43,097 nt of DNA from an uncultured Alloprevotella sp. (GCA_944320745.1 CALUIN010000012.1:1-43097); one strand, 5' to 3'; positions 15,958 to 25,553 are shown, counted from the stretch's first letter. The notes: generated by a model from the letters alone, not told the origin. Translations and numbers: made by a program.

Positions 15958-17090
15958 TTGCCTGCCAAATTCTGGAACAGTTGAATCCACCGGGCCATGA
16001 CGGCATCTTCCGAATAGGTCCGGACTACACGGCGCGCCTCCTTGGACATTTGCCGGCGGAGCGGAGTGTCGGCCATCAGCCGCTCCATGGCCCGCGCCAG
16101 GCCGGCTATGTCGCCTTCCTTCACCAAGAGTCCGTTCACGCCGTCCCGAACAATATCCCGCGGCCCGCATTTATAGTCGAACGTCACGACGGGCAGGCCG
16201 CAGGCCATCGCCTCTATCATGACCATAGGGAATCCCTCATAGTGCGAGCTCATGGCCAGCAGCGAACTGGCCACGTATTCGCTCCCGATATGCGGCGTCG
16301 GCGCGTTCAGGGCGGCAGTGGCCGTCAGTCCCAGGCGGTCTATCATACGTTGCAGCCGGTCGTGCCATTCTCCCTGACCGAAAATGTCCAGCCGCCAATC
16401 GCTGAACCGCCCGGTCTGCTGGACCAGTGCCCAGGCCTGGATCAACCGGTCGAAGCCTTTCTGGTAGTCCAGCCGCCCGATGGCGATGATGCGCCTGTTC
16501 AGGACGTCCGAAACCTTCCCGGATAGATTCAGGGCGGCATTGGGTATCACCTCTATGTTGGGCACATTCCCCCAATAGCCTTTGTCCTCCTCCGTGAGCA
16601 CCACGAAACTGTCGAACTGGCGCACGAGCCGCTCATCCTGCCGCGTCCGCCATTTGTCTATCAGCCCGAGCACTCCCTTGCGGCCATACTGAAGCCTGAA
16701 GAATTTGCAGAAATGGAGCTCCAGCACTTTCTTGCTGCCGTCCCGGATCTGGGGTATGAAGGAGGACTCCGAAGGAAACAGGGACACGACGATGTCCGGA
16801 CGTTCCCGCATCAGCAGACGGGTCAGGGCGGCCCGGTGCCGACGACGGCGGCGCAAATATCCCCGGACTTTCTGCCAGACGGGTTTATCGTTGTCGTCGG
16901 CGTAGTTGATCCCGAGGTCCGTCATCCGCACCCGAGGCGGAAACGGATAAAAGGGCGGGCGTCCCTGCTGATCGGTCGTGACGACGGTGATGTCCCACCC
17001 TATCCGGCTGAGATACGAGGCTTTATTGTACAGCACCCGCTCCATGCCGCCTGGATTGCAAACGGCACGCATACAGTAAATCAGTTTCAC
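15954..17090 (-). CDS. GT4-type glycosyltransferase
   Basis: The protein has 378 aa. The opening MKLIYCMRAVCNPGGMERVL is the GT4 glycine loop. The C-terminal Rossmann domain has IIAIGRLDYQKGFDRLIQAW and the E-x7-E signature in HYEGFPMVMIEAMACGLPVV. A basic stretch (RGYLRRRRRHRAALTRLLMRE) near 78-98 suggests membrane-surface association. It is followed with a 4-nt overlap by a second GT4 gene, so the two enzymes may act in sequence. Its donor is not predictable by eye; relatives use UDP-GlcNAc, UDP-Glc or GDP-Man. Confidence 0.9.
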   Translation of the reverse strand: MKLIYCMRAVCNPGGMERVLYNKASYLSRIGWDITVVTTDQQGRPPFYPFPPRVRMTDLGINYADDNDKPVWQKVRGYLRRRRRHRAALTRLLMRERPDIVVSLFPSESSFIPQIRDGSKKVLELHFCKFFRLQYGRKGVLGLIDKWRTRQDERLVRQFDSFVVLTEEDKGYWGNVPNIEVIPNAALNLSGKVSDVLNRRIIAIGRLDYQKGFDRLIQAWALVQQTGRFSDWRLDIFGQGEWHDRLQRMIDRLGLTATAALNAPTPHIGSEYVASSLLAMSSHYEGFPMVMIEAMACGLPVVTFDYKCGPRDIVRDGVNGLLVKEGDIAGLARAMERLMADTPLRRQMSKEARRVVRTYSEDAVMARWIQLFQNLAGK

Positions 17091-17129
17091 GCGTTGTCTG
17101 TTTGATGATTTGCCAACCGGCCCTTCCTT

Positions 17130-18011
17130 TTACAGGGGAAGCCAGCCATTGCCACAAACCCTGCCGGAGGTATATTCCTCGCAGCTTTCCGGATTGAACC
17201 AGACCGCAGGCAGCACCACGGACTTCCCGGGATGGGGATTGAGGAATGCGCCCCACCAGCTGTAGGTGCTGTTGGATATGATGTTATGCCGGCAAGAGCT
17301 CATCAGCTGCATGTCGAAATGGCTGCCGGGTCCCGAAGTGGGGTTCCCGTCGACCAGCGTGTAGGCGAAGTCTGAGAAATTCGCCCTCACCCAGTCCGGA
17401 TTGTCCGTAAAGACATAGAACCTGGGCTCGCCCAGCCGCTCGCGGAGCAAAGCAACGGCCTTGCGGTAATACTCCGCCGGGCAGGTTCCCGCGTACCACG
17501 AGCGGGTCCGGTAGTCGTTTCCTTTCCGCACGTGTATGGCTACGGACTGGCAGGACTGCATCTCCTGCTGGAGACGGATATTGCGCTTGTCCGTAAAGGG
17601 GACAAAGGCAAACGCAGCCTGGACCTGTTCCCTGACTTGCTCCACCATCCCGGCATTCTGGAACACGCCGTTCACGTAAAGCGGCCCGCCGCCGCGCTCG
17701 TCCTTCCGGGGAAGGAGCGCGTCGAAAGCCGAGGGCATGAACAGAATGCGGCACGTCTTCCCTAAATAGCGCCGCCGGATTTTGGAAAGCAGGTCCGCTC
17801 CGCCTCCGGTGCGCAGCACTTCCCAGGCCGCCGCCTGGCGGATGGGCGCATGGGGGAAAATCTCGTTCCACCGGACATGCTCGTGCTTCAGCTTCGCCGT
17901 CCGGTAATAGTCCACCCAGGCGTCGTAACCCGCCTGCCGAAGGTACAGGTAATAGCTGTACTGAAACATGCGGTTGGCCAACCCGCAGGCCATATTCACA
18001 ATGACTCTCAT
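17130..18011 (-). CDS. GT11 family alpha-1,2-fucosyltransferase-like protein
   Basis: The protein has 293 aa. N-terminal CGLANRMFQYSYYLYLR (9-25) corresponds to the GLGNQMFQYA signature of family GT11. The donor-binding HxRxGDY-type motif appears as IHVRKGNDYR (159-168) with an extra Asn. FYVFTDNPDWV and SNSTYSWWGAFLN are further conserved blocks. GT11 enzymes transfer L-fucose from GDP-fucose in alpha-1,2 linkage; some relatives use other sugars. GDP-fucose synthesis genes are not in this window, so the donor would come from elsewhere in the genome. The start at 18011 fits the family opening; the preceding polymerase gene stops 23 nt upstream. Confidence 0.88.
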   Translation of the reverse strand: MRVIVNMACGLANRMFQYSYYLYLRQAGYDAWVDYYRTAKLKHEHVRWNEIFPHAPIRQAAAWEVLRTGGGADLLSKIRRRYLGKTCRILFMPSAFDALLPRKDERGGGPLYVNGVFQNAGMVEQVREQVQAAFAFVPFTDKRNIRLQQEMQSCQSVAIHVRKGNDYRTRSWYAGTCPAEYYRKAVALLRERLGEPRFYVFTDNPDWVRANFSDFAYTLVDGNPTSGPGSHFDMQLMSSCRHNIISNSTYSWWGAFLNPHPGKSVVLPAVWFNPESCEEYTSGRVCGNGWLPL

Positions 18012-18034
18012 AAGCTTTTGCGGCTCTGCCCTGC

Positions 18035-19327
18035 TTATGCGGGCAATTTGATTTCCTCCGCGCCGGTCTCCACGTCGTCGAGACACAGGAACGGGGCAAA
18101 GGCCAAGAATATATCCGTCGAGACCTTGTACCAGATAATGAGGTTCAGCATCAGCATGAAGAGGAACATGCTCTTGTACTGCCGGGTATGCTTCATGCAA
18201 ACCTGGCAGACCTTGGCCATGAATCCGATAAACACGCTCAGGCCGACCAGTCCGAAATAGAACAGGAATCTGGAATAGCCGGCATCCGTCCCCATATAGA
18301 AGCCATACCACAAATTCCCCATGTAATAGGGGTCCGCCGCCATGCTGCCCATATAGCCGTCGCCGATGATCCAGGTTCTCAGATTGTCCGGGAACACCAT
18401 GCCTTCCACCAGCATCGAGTTGGACTGGACCTCCCAGCGGCCTTTTTCCACCAGACTGAAAAAACCTTCGAAGCCAAATCGCAAATAGTTGTTCCACCAG
18501 TCATTGGTGTGGTACAGGACCGTCATGACCGCCGCCACCGCCACAAGGCAGACAGGAAACCAGCGGACCAGATATTTCCTGCGCTCGTCGGGAATCACAT
18601 GCCTGGAAAAGAATACCACGTACGACAGATACACCAGCCCCAGCACCATACCGACCGTGGCCGTGCGGCCTATCATATTGCCGATGACGGCCAGCACGCA
18701 GAAGGCCAGCGACAACAGCACCAGATAAATCTTATAGTTCTCCTTCCGGAACATGCGCGGCAGGAGGAAGGAGATCATAATCAGCAGGACGGCAAAACGG
18801 CCGCCGGCCACGTCGAGCGCGCAGCCTATGCCATAGAGGCGCCCCTCGAACTTTCCCATGAATCCTTCGCCGGCCAGGAAGCTGTCCACGAAATTCTTCA
18901 GCGGGGCGTACATGTCCATCGTCGCGGCCAGCAGACATTGCAGCACGCCGACTGTGATCATGTAGAAGCAGATGAGTTCCACGTTCACATAGCCGTGGAC
19001 CGCCTTCATGAAATTCACAACGAAATAGGCGGCCCCTACCCAGACCCACATCGTGACAAGATAGCCCAGATAGGCACCGTCCGACGTGCCGTTGAGCGTC
19101 ATGGCGAGCAGACTGGCAAACGAGACGCCCAACGCGCCCAGCGACAGCAGGAAGAAGTCCTTGTTCACCAGGCGCTGTCCCTTCATTCCCATTCGCATCA
19201 ACAGCAAGATCAGCCCCGCGGCCGCCAGCATCATTTTCGTATTGACCGTCGGGAGGAATGTGAAGAAAAAGGGAAAATAAAAGAAACTTGTAAATACTAT
19301 TGTTATCGGAACTAATAATGGTTTCAT
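18035..19327 (-). CDS. Wzy-type repeat-unit polymerase / O-antigen ligase-like membrane protein
   Basis: The protein has 430 aa with roughly eleven to twelve hydrophobic segments spread along its length and a long periplasmic loop (about 270-345, rich in Trp, Tyr and Gly, including WNNYLRFGFEGF and IIGDGYMGSM). This topology is that of Wzy polymerases, which join lipid-linked repeat units in the periplasm. Wzy proteins share little sequence, so the call rests on topology, length and context: one Wzx, one Wza and one Wzc are also encoded. It is the only polymerase candidate in the locus. Confidence 0.85.
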   Translation of the reverse strand: MKPLLVPITIVFTSFFYFPFFFTFLPTVNTKMMLAAAGLILLLMRMGMKGQRLVNKDFFLLSLGALGVSFASLLAMTLNGTSDGAYLGYLVTMWVWVGAAYFVVNFMKAVHGYVNVELICFYMITVGVLQCLLAATMDMYAPLKNFVDSFLAGEGFMGKFEGRLYGIGCALDVAGGRFAVLLIMISFLLPRMFRKENYKIYLVLLSLAFCVLAVIGNMIGRTATVGMVLGLVYLSYVVFFSRHVIPDERRKYLVRWFPVCLVAVAAVMTVLYHTNDWWNNYLRFGFEGFFSLVEKGRWEVQSNSMLVEGMVFPDNLRTWIIGDGYMGSMAADPYYMGNLWYGFYMGTDAGYSRFLFYFGLVGLSVFIGFMAKVCQVCMKHTRQYKSMFLFMLMLNLIIWYKVSTDIFLAFAPFLCLDDVETGAEEIKLPA

Positions 19328-19343
19328 TGCGGAAAATCAGACC

Positions 19344-20342
19344 TTACTTATATATCAAACCATACACCAGCCGGTCGACCAGCCAGTAATGCAGCCTTAC
19401 CAGTCCCCACCAGCCTTTCGCGGCAAACCGCTGCACCCATCGCCGGCGGGCCGATATGTAGCGGTTCGCCCGTATGTAGGCATTGGCCTCGCCGTAATAC
19501 TCCTGCCAGACACGGTAGTCGGCCCGGTCCGCAGACATGAGGAAGGGGAATTTCGCCTCCAGTTTCATGCAGGCTATCTCCAGGTCCAGCGCATGGCCGT
19601 AGCGGGCCTCCAGCGCCGACGCCACTCTGGATATGTTGTACGCCACGGCGGCCATGTGCTCCCGGGTGTAATGCTGGGAGAAGGCCCCCGTGTTCAGTTT
19701 CACATAATGATAAAACGCACCGGGCACATAGGCCACCCGCGCGGCCACGGCGAAAAGCAGCATCATGGTCATGTCCTCGCCCATGCTGTGGCCGGCGGGA
19801 AAGTCAATGCCGTGGTCCGCATACAGGCGCCGCCGCACGAGCTTGTTCCATACGTTAAACTTCATCTGTCCGGCCAGCATGGCCTTCAGGGCGTCCGTGG
19901 GATTGTCGTAATCCGGCTGCTTCATGTACCGCTCACTCTGGCGGAACGACAGGTACCAGTCGCACCAGACGATGTCGGCATCCTTTTCCTGCGCGGCGGC
20001 GTAAAGCCGCTCCAACATGTCCGGCTCCACGAAGTCGTCGCTGTCGCAGTGGAACACGTACTCGCCCCGGGCGGCGGCCAGGCCGGTGTTGCGGGCGGCG
20101 GGCAGGCCGCGGTTTTCGGGGTGGCGCAGGATGCGCACCGCCTCCCGGCGCGAGGGGTAACGGTCCACTGCGGCGGAGAGCAGTTCCAGGCTGCGGTCCG
20201 GCGTGGCGTCGTCCACGAAGATGAACTCCACATCGCCGAGAGTCTGCGCCAGCAGGCTGTCCGCGCAGCGGGCGATGAAGGCCTCGACGCCGTAAACGGG
20301 AATGATTACAGATACTTTCACTGCCATCGTCTCATTTTTCAT
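19344..20342 (-). CDS. GT2-type glycosyltransferase
   Basis: The protein has 332 aa. The GT-A core is clear: KVSVIIPVYGVEAFIARC near the start, FIFVDDATPDRS (about 40-51), GLPAARNTGLAAARGEYVFH and the DSDD metal-binding motif (about 100-103), then a later acidic catalytic block (GHSMGEDMTMMLLF). It inverts at the anomeric carbon and adds a sugar to the growing unit. A second Met (five codons later, 20327) just before VKVSVIIP is an alternative start that would remove the 11-nt overlap with the upstream gene. The C-terminal 60 residues are basic and aromatic and probably associate with the membrane. Confidence 0.9.
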   Translation of the reverse strand: MKNETMAVKVSVIIPVYGVEAFIARCADSLLAQTLGDVEFIFVDDATPDRSLELLSAAVDRYPSRREAVRILRHPENRGLPAARNTGLAAARGEYVFHCDSDDFVEPDMLERLYAAAQEKDADIVWCDWYLSFRQSERYMKQPDYDNPTDALKAMLAGQMKFNVWNKLVRRRLYADHGIDFPAGHSMGEDMTMMLLFAVAARVAYVPGAFYHYVKLNTGAFSQHYTREHMAAVAYNISRVASALEARYGHALDLEIACMKLEAKFPFLMSADRADYRVWQEYYGEANAYIRANRYISARRRWVQRFAAKGWWGLVRLHYWLVDRLVYGLIYK

Positions 20343-21420
20343 TGGCCGGCAACGCGAGGTCCGCCCCGTCGGCGGGAGAGAGCCTCTTCCTCAGCTTCAG
20401 CAGTTGCAGGTAAAGCCGGCTGAAAGCCCTCACCCATGCGATGCCCGCCCGCTGGTGGGCCCGCCAGTAGGCTATGTAGCAGAATCCGCAGAAAGAGCTT
20501 TGCTCCCTGGCGCCGACATAAGCGTAAAACTCGGGGCTGCGCTGCAGGAGTTCCCGGTCGAAGCCGGCCAGCAGGTCCCTCATCTCCGCGCTGTAATGCG
20601 TGAGCGCATAGACGTACGTCTCCTTCACCAGCGGCAGCAGACGGGCCTGCAGATACTCCAGTACGGAGCGGCCGGCGACCCGCGGGAGGACGGCCTCATA
20701 GGCCGCCGCCATGGACAAGGCACACCGCATCGTGTGGGACAGGCTCTTGAGCCTGACCGCCGGGTCGACCGTCTGGCCGGGACGCCCCACCAGGTATTTG
20801 TACACGTACTGGCCGAAGCAGGCCAGGCTCCGCACCTCGGTCATCGGCAGGAAAATCCACTCCTGATCCGTGTAGGAGATGCCTTCCGTCTGCCGGTAGC
20901 CCATGGCGAGCAGCATGTCCCGGCGGTAGGTCACGGCGTGCATCTGCATCTGCTTGAACTCCTCGCTGCGGCACACCGGGTCGAAATCCAGCACTTCCAG
21001 TTCCTTGAACGGATAGCGGATGATCTTCCGCACGCGACGCTGCGCATCGACCACGGCAAACGGCGAGAGTATGAGGTCCGCATCGACCGCGGACAGGAAA
21101 GCGAGGAAGCGGGAGAAATGCGCCGCCTCGAAGCTGTCGTCGGCATCCAGTATCTTCACATACTTCCCCCGCGCGACAGCCAGACCGGCATTGACGCAAG
21201 ACCCATAGTTCCCGTTTTTCTTGTCCTTAGCCCTGAAAATACTGGGATAGGCCGTCTCGTACTCGTGCGCGATGGCGGACGTGGCGTCCTGGCTCCCGTC
21301 GTTGATGACCAGGACCTCCAGCCCGTCGTGCGGGCCGCCCTCGATCAGGGAGTCCAGGCAGTAGCGCAGATACTGCTCCATGTTGTAGGCCGGAACAATG
21401 ACCGTCAGGATTTTTTCCAT
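20332..21420 (-). CDS. GT2-type glycosyltransferase
   Basis: The protein has 362 aa from the ATG at 21420 (MEKILTVIVPAYN), preferred because an earlier ATG at 21438 would overlap the upstream gene. GT-A features are VIVPAYNMEQYLRYCLDSL, LVINDGSQD, and YVKILDADDSF with the DxD-type metal site. The block GISYTDQEWIFLPM fits the acceptor-side catalytic region seen in many capsule GT2 enzymes. It overlaps the next GT2 gene by 11 nt. Specificity is unknown. Confidence 0.9.
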   Translation of the reverse strand: MEKILTVIVPAYNMEQYLRYCLDSLIEGGPHDGLEVLVINDGSQDATSAIAHEYETAYPSIFRAKDKKNGNYGSCVNAGLAVARGKYVKILDADDSFEAAHFSRFLAFLSAVDADLILSPFAVVDAQRRVRKIIRYPFKELEVLDFDPVCRSEEFKQMQMHAVTYRRDMLLAMGYRQTEGISYTDQEWIFLPMTEVRSLACFGQYVYKYLVGRPGQTVDPAVRLKSLSHTMRCALSMAAAYEAVLPRVAGRSVLEYLQARLLPLVKETYVYALTHYSAEMRDLLAGFDRELLQRSPEFYAYVGAREQSSFCGFCYIAYWRAHQRAGIAWVRAFSRLYLQLLKLRKRLSPADGADLALPANEK

Positions 21421-21427
21421 TTCGCTG

Positions 21428-22462
21428 TCAGGGAACAATGTGGACCGGCGCGGACTCCTTGTCGTTCAACTCTTTCAATCTCAAAAGGCGGGCAGGGACG
21501 AGCGCCTTTATCCGCTGACGCAGAGTGCGCCCCGCCGCCACGCGGCGGTAGGGCGAGGCCGTGGCCAGCCAGCGGGCCTCGTCGGCCTGGATGTCGGCCA
21601 GGATGCCCCGGACCGCGCCGAAGGCCTCCTGCAATGCGGCATCGCCGCGGGCAAGCTCTTTCACCACCGCGCCATACTGCTCCAGTATGCCCACGCGGTC
21701 CAGCGCCTCGCGCTGCGTGAAGAAGGCGAAATGCGCCACAAGGGCGTCGCCGTTCCACGCATTCGAAAGCCCCTGCCGGGTGGGGTAGATGCAGGACAGG
21801 AACTCCTCATCGTCGCCGGGGACGATGCCGGAGAACCGGCGCATCTCCTTGCCGAACCACAGGACGGAATTGATGGAGAAACGCGTCATGCCCATCTCCT
21901 TCTTGCCGATGTGCAACTTTTCCCACAAACCGGGTTTCAGGAAATTCTCCAGAAACCAAGCGTGCAGCTCCTGCGCGAAGGCTCCGCTGCGCCACAGCAC
22001 GGGGTGGCTTGCCGAAGCCTCGCAGTAGGAGTCGAGGCGGAGCTTTCCGGAAAGCTGCAGGAGATAGGTGCTCAGCGCATTGTTGATGACCAAGGGCGAC
22101 ACCAGGAAGTACTGCGGATTGTCCACACGGAAACGCACCATGCGCTCTATCAGCCCCGGCTCCATCCAGATGATGTCGTCGTCGAGTTTGAAATAGACGG
22201 TATCGGGCGCGACGCACTCCTTGTAGAATGCGTTGATAGAAGCATTCCCGTTCACTACGCCGTCTGGCTGCCATACGAGATTGACCACCGGGAAGCGGTC
22301 CGCCACGCGGCGGAAGAACTCGATGTCGGCGCCATTATGCGTGTTGACCCATATGTCGTAGCGGTCCACGAACGGACACGTCACGACATACGGGATGAGA
22401 TACTGCATGTAGCGGCGCCGGCCGGCGGCCGTATTCAGCACCACCTTATACTGCTGGTACAT
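21428..22462 (-). CDS. Putative glycosyltransferase with GT-A-like DDD motif
   Basis: The protein has 344 aa. It begins KVVLNTAAGRRRYMQYLIPYV and has VYFKLDDDIIWMEPGLIERM, where DDD (94-96) stands where GT-A enzymes bind metal and nucleotide sugar. RFSGIVPGDDEEFLSCIYPTR has the acidic character of a catalytic-base region. It does not show the standard GT2 opening, so it is probably a less common family found in Bacteroidetes capsule loci. It sits between glf and a GT2 gene, which suggests it could handle galactofuranose or its acceptor, but that is inference from position only. Confidence 0.72.
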   Translation of the reverse strand: MYQQYKVVLNTAAGRRRYMQYLIPYVVTCPFVDRYDIWVNTHNGADIEFFRRVADRFPVVNLVWQPDGVVNGNASINAFYKECVAPDTVYFKLDDDIIWMEPGLIERMVRFRVDNPQYFLVSPLVINNALSTYLLQLSGKLRLDSYCEASASHPVLWRSGAFAQELHAWFLENFLKPGLWEKLHIGKKEMGMTRFSINSVLWFGKEMRRFSGIVPGDDEEFLSCIYPTRQGLSNAWNGDALVAHFAFFTQREALDRVGILEQYGAVVKELARGDAALQEAFGAVRGILADIQADEARWLATASPYRRVAAGRTLRQRIKALVPARLLRLKELNDKESAPVHIVP

Positions 22463-22474
22463 AATGGATGTGGG

Positions 22475-23602
22475 TTAGTCGAAATAGCTCATTGCCGCTC
22501 CGATGACCGGAGCCATGTCGTAATACTTATACTCCGCAAGGCGGCCGCCGAAGATGACGTTCCGCTCCTGCTTGGCCAAAGCCGCGTAGCGGGCATAGAC
22601 CGCATCGTTCCGTGTGTCGTTTACGGGGTAATACGGCTCCATGCCGGCCTTCCACTCCGTGGAAAACTCCCGGCTGATGACCGTGCGGGGCACGGCGTAG
22701 ACCTGCTGGCCGAAGAGTTCAAAGTGCTTGTGCTCGATAATCCGGGTGAACGGAACGTCCTTGTCCGTATAGTTCACCACGGCGTTTCCCTGGAAATTGG
22801 GCTCGTCGAGCACTTCCTGCTCGAACCGCACCGTGCGGTATTCCAGACGGCCGAAGCAGCAGCCGAAATATTCGTCTATCATTCCCGTGAATACGACCTT
22901 CTCCGCCAAATCCGTCCAATGGGAACGGTCGGCGAAAAAGTCCGCGCCGGTCCGCGTCTCCGTGCCCTCGAGCAGGCCGTCAACCAGGCGGTTATACCCG
23001 CCGATGGGCACGCCCTGATATTTGTCGTTGAAGTAATTGTTGTCGAAGACCAGGCGCACGGGCAACCGCTTGATGATGAACGCCGGCAAGTCGGTGCATT
23101 TCCGTCCCCACTGCTTCTCGGTATATCCCCGGACCAGCGTCTCGTAAATGTCCTTGCCCACGAGCAGCAGCGCCTGCTCCTCCAGGTTGCGGGGCCCGTC
23201 GGCGCCGGCCTCCCGCATGGCGCGCAAGGCCTCGGCGCGCTGCGCACCGATTTTGGCCTGCGCCTCAGCCGGTGTGCGCACGCCCCACATTTCGTAGAAC
23301 GTATTCATGTTGAACGGCAGATTGTACAGCGTGCCCTTATAATTGGCCACCGGGGAGTTGGTATAGCGGTTGAACTCCACGATCGAGTTGACGAAATCCC
23401 ATATCCTGCGGTCGGAAGTGTGGAAGATGTGCGCGCCGTACTTGTGCACGTGGATGCCTTCGACCTCCTCGCAGAAGACATTTCCTCCGAGATGCGGGCG
23501 CTTGTCTATCACCAGGCATTTCTTCCCGGCTCTGCGGGCAAGATGGGCAAACGTGGCGCCGAACAGTCCGGAGCCGACGATAAGGAAATCATACCGTTTC
23601 AT
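22475..23602 (-). CDS. glf: UDP-galactopyranose mutase
   Basis: The protein has 375 aa, the usual bacterial length. The FAD-binding motif is at the N-terminus (IVGSGLFGATFAHLARRAGK). HVHKYGAHIFHTSDRRIW (about 51-68) and YTNSPVANYKGTLYNLPFNMNTF are typical of UGM, as are EKQWGRKCTDLPAFIIKRLPVR and YFNDKYQGVPIGGY. The enzyme converts UDP-galactopyranose to UDP-galactofuranose using reduced FAD. It supplies UDP-Galf to at least one glycosyltransferase of the locus. It is 12 nt upstream of the DDD-type glycosyltransferase gene and preceded by a 63-nt gap with a small hairpin. Confidence 0.96.
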   Translation of the reverse strand: MKRYDFLIVGSGLFGATFAHLARRAGKKCLVIDKRPHLGGNVFCEEVEGIHVHKYGAHIFHTSDRRIWDFVNSIVEFNRYTNSPVANYKGTLYNLPFNMNTFYEMWGVRTPAEAQAKIGAQRAEALRAMREAGADGPRNLEEQALLLVGKDIYETLVRGYTEKQWGRKCTDLPAFIIKRLPVRLVFDNNYFNDKYQGVPIGGYNRLVDGLLEGTETRTGADFFADRSHWTDLAEKVVFTGMIDEYFGCCFGRLEYRTVRFEQEVLDEPNFQGNAVVNYTDKDVPFTRIIEHKHFELFGQQVYAVPRTVISREFSTEWKAGMEPYYPVNDTRNDAVYARYAALAKQERNVIFGGRLAEYKYYDMAPVIGAAMSYFD

Positions 23603-23629
23603 ATATTCTAAGCATATTAGCCTCCTTCA

Positions 23630-23649
23630 CAGCCTGCCATCACAGGCTG
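23630..23649. other. Small hairpin between acyltransferase and glf genes
   Basis: CAGCCTG (23630-23636) and CAGGCTG (23643-23649) form a 7-bp stem with a 6-nt loop in the 63-bp gap between the acyltransferase stop (23666) and the glf start (23602). CCTTC and GAAGG flank it and extend the stem with a bulge. It could be an mRNA-processing or attenuation structure inside the operon. Confidence 0.4.
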
Positions 23650-23665
23650 AAGGACTTACTGCCGC

Positions 23666-24271
23666 TCAGCGCAAACGCCTTATTATCCTTGCAGGGTTTC
23701 CGCCGACGATGCAATCCGCCGGCACACTGCGGGTAACGACCGAACCTGCGGCAACGATACTACGTGCCCCTATCGTCACCCCTTTCAGAATCAGGCAATT
23801 CGCACCGATAAATACGTCATCCTCTATAACTATTGGCTTGGAGACGCCCCAATCCGTATATTGCCCACGGCGGACAAGATAGTCAAGATTATGGGCATCT
23901 GTATCTATCAGGATGCTGTTCCCGCCAATTTTCACATGGTTTCCAACCGTTATGCTTTCGTGTGCCCACAATACCGTGCTGCTCATCCCGACATGGTCGC
24001 CGATTATTATGCGGGCGTGGTTTGTCGCATAAAGAACGCCGCGCCGGTTGGCGCACATGGCATTGACCGCCGCACCGGATGAAAAGTAGAAGTTGTCGCC
24101 TATCCGGACCGTTGCCGATGGGAACAGTTTAATGTAAAGCTTGCCGTGCACCACGCAATGCCTTCCGTGCCGGACTCCATGTATGAACAGACGGAGCAGG
24201 TTGGCATAAGCACTCAGGCGATTTCTGACTCTTCGCAAAAGATTGACGGTTGTACGTCCGATCATTGGCAT
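23666..24271 (-). CDS. Hexapeptide-repeat (left-handed beta-helix) acyltransferase
   Basis: The protein has 201 aa from the ATG at 24271, two nt after the preceding stop; longer starts lie inside the upstream gene. Hexapeptide repeats run from about 55 to 195 (ARIIIGDHVGMSS, ESITVGNHVKIGGNSILIDTD, KPIVIEDDVFIGANCLILKGVTIGARSIVAAGSVVT), ending in IVGGNPARIIRRLR, the usual CoA-binding end. The IDTDAHNLDYLVRR stretch contains the catalytic-type His of the WcaF/maltose O-acetyltransferase group. It probably O-acetylates a sugar of the repeat unit with acetyl-CoA. Confidence 0.9.
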   Translation of the reverse strand: MPMIGRTTVNLLRRVRNRLSAYANLLRLFIHGVRHGRHCVVHGKLYIKLFPSATVRIGDNFYFSSGAAVNAMCANRRGVLYATNHARIIIGDHVGMSSTVLWAHESITVGNHVKIGGNSILIDTDAHNLDYLVRRGQYTDWGVSKPIVIEDDVFIGANCLILKGVTIGARSIVAAGSVVTRSVPADCIVGGNPARIIRRLR

Positions 24272-24272
24272 C

Positions 24273-25532
24273 TCACTTTTCCGGTTTAGACAACATTTCG
24301 GCATAGATTTCCATCACCCGCTCCACGATGGCGCTCTTGTCGTGCCGCCTCATTGCCACGTCTCTCGCGACCTTTCCCATTGCGACGTTCCGTTCCGCAT
24401 GTTCGGACAGAAAGTTCATCAGACAGGCCATCTGGAACGGATCATTGGCCGGTACGAGAAATCCCGTCACCCCGTCTTCTACTACGGACGGTATGCCGCC
24501 CACATAAGTAGCAACACTTGTCACGCCCAACAGCTGTGCCTCGCAAAGGCTATTTGACGCATTGTCTATATAAGAAGGATGGACATAAGCCGTAGCCGAC
24601 AACAACGCCGCCTTGATTTGCTCCGCCGTAGCCACTCCCATAAGCCGGACATTGACATCGGAGTGCTTCACATGAAAGACACGTTCCGTCAGTTTCGGAT
24701 TGACATCGCCAAACACCAGCCATTCAAAATCTTCCCGGACATTATGCAAGGCTTGGGCAGTCTTCAAGACAAGGTCCAGACCTTTGTAATGCTGCGAGGA
24801 GATGGTGGTCACGAAAACAGGACGGACCGGCAGACGGCGCTCACAGGCCGGGTCATAGAAACATTCCCGCAGGATTTCGCCACAAGAATAATACCGGGCC
24901 TGGGGATTCAACAGATGTGTGACCCGTCTGTCCCAGACAGAATGTCCCATATAATGCTGCACAGAACGAATCATCCGGCGCTCGGTCACGCTATTTCGCC
25001 TCCATGCTATGCGGTCACTGAACCGATGAAGCAATCTCCGGACGGAAACATCCTGCCATAAGAACATCCGCCAGGACATGAATGGCGGCAAGAACGCATT
25101 GAGACATGTCGTCAGGATGCCCTGTATGTGAAGCACGACCGGAACGGAAACATGCTTGGCTACCAGCCCATAGATATTTTCCGACCCGAATACCTGTATC
25201 ACGTCCGGCCGGAAATCATTCACCACGTCGACCAATGCCGGAATTGCAAGTTTCTCATGCTCCCAGGTGGAGCGCTCTGGCGCCTCGAATATGGTCTTTA
25301 CCGCATATTTCCATGATTTCTTCGGGCGGGGAAGCAAATAATACGTGGTCTTGTCCTGCACTTCCTTTTTGGGCCGGTCGATGCCGGAGAAGTAAAAGCA
25401 CACGGCCATGTCCACATCCGGCCTTTTCCACATCTCCCTTTCCAGAGATGAAATCCACCCGCCGCCGTTGTAGCAATTCGCGGTTCCGTTGCTATAACAG
25501 GACGATGTATTGGTAAACCAAAGCACGCGCAT
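24273..25532 (-). CDS. GT4-type glycosyltransferase
   Basis: The protein has 419 aa. The N-terminal domain opens VLWFTNTSSCYSNG and has GGGWISSLE as the donor glycine loop, plus RPDVIQVFGSENIYGLVA. The C-terminal domain has FVTTISSQHYKGLDLVLKTA and YIDNASNSLCEAQLLGVTSVAT, where Asp-Asn-x-x-Asn-Ser-x-x-Glu replaces the common E-x7-E. VVEDGVTGFLVPANDPFQMA matches the usual nucleotide-binding end. It is one of four GT4-type enzymes in the locus. Specificity is unknown. Confidence 0.88.
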   Translation of the reverse strand: MRVLWFTNTSSCYSNGTANCYNGGGWISSLEREMWKRPDVDMAVCFYFSGIDRPKKEVQDKTTYYLLPRPKKSWKYAVKTIFEAPERSTWEHEKLAIPALVDVVNDFRPDVIQVFGSENIYGLVAKHVSVPVVLHIQGILTTCLNAFLPPFMSWRMFLWQDVSVRRLLHRFSDRIAWRRNSVTERRMIRSVQHYMGHSVWDRRVTHLLNPQARYYSCGEILRECFYDPACERRLPVRPVFVTTISSQHYKGLDLVLKTAQALHNVREDFEWLVFGDVNPKLTERVFHVKHSDVNVRLMGVATAEQIKAALLSATAYVHPSYIDNASNSLCEAQLLGVTSVATYVGGIPSVVEDGVTGFLVPANDPFQMACLMNFLSEHAERNVAMGKVARDVAMRRHDKSAIVERVMEIYAEMLSKPEK

Positions 25533-25553
25533 AGTCTGTATTGTTTTTCTGCC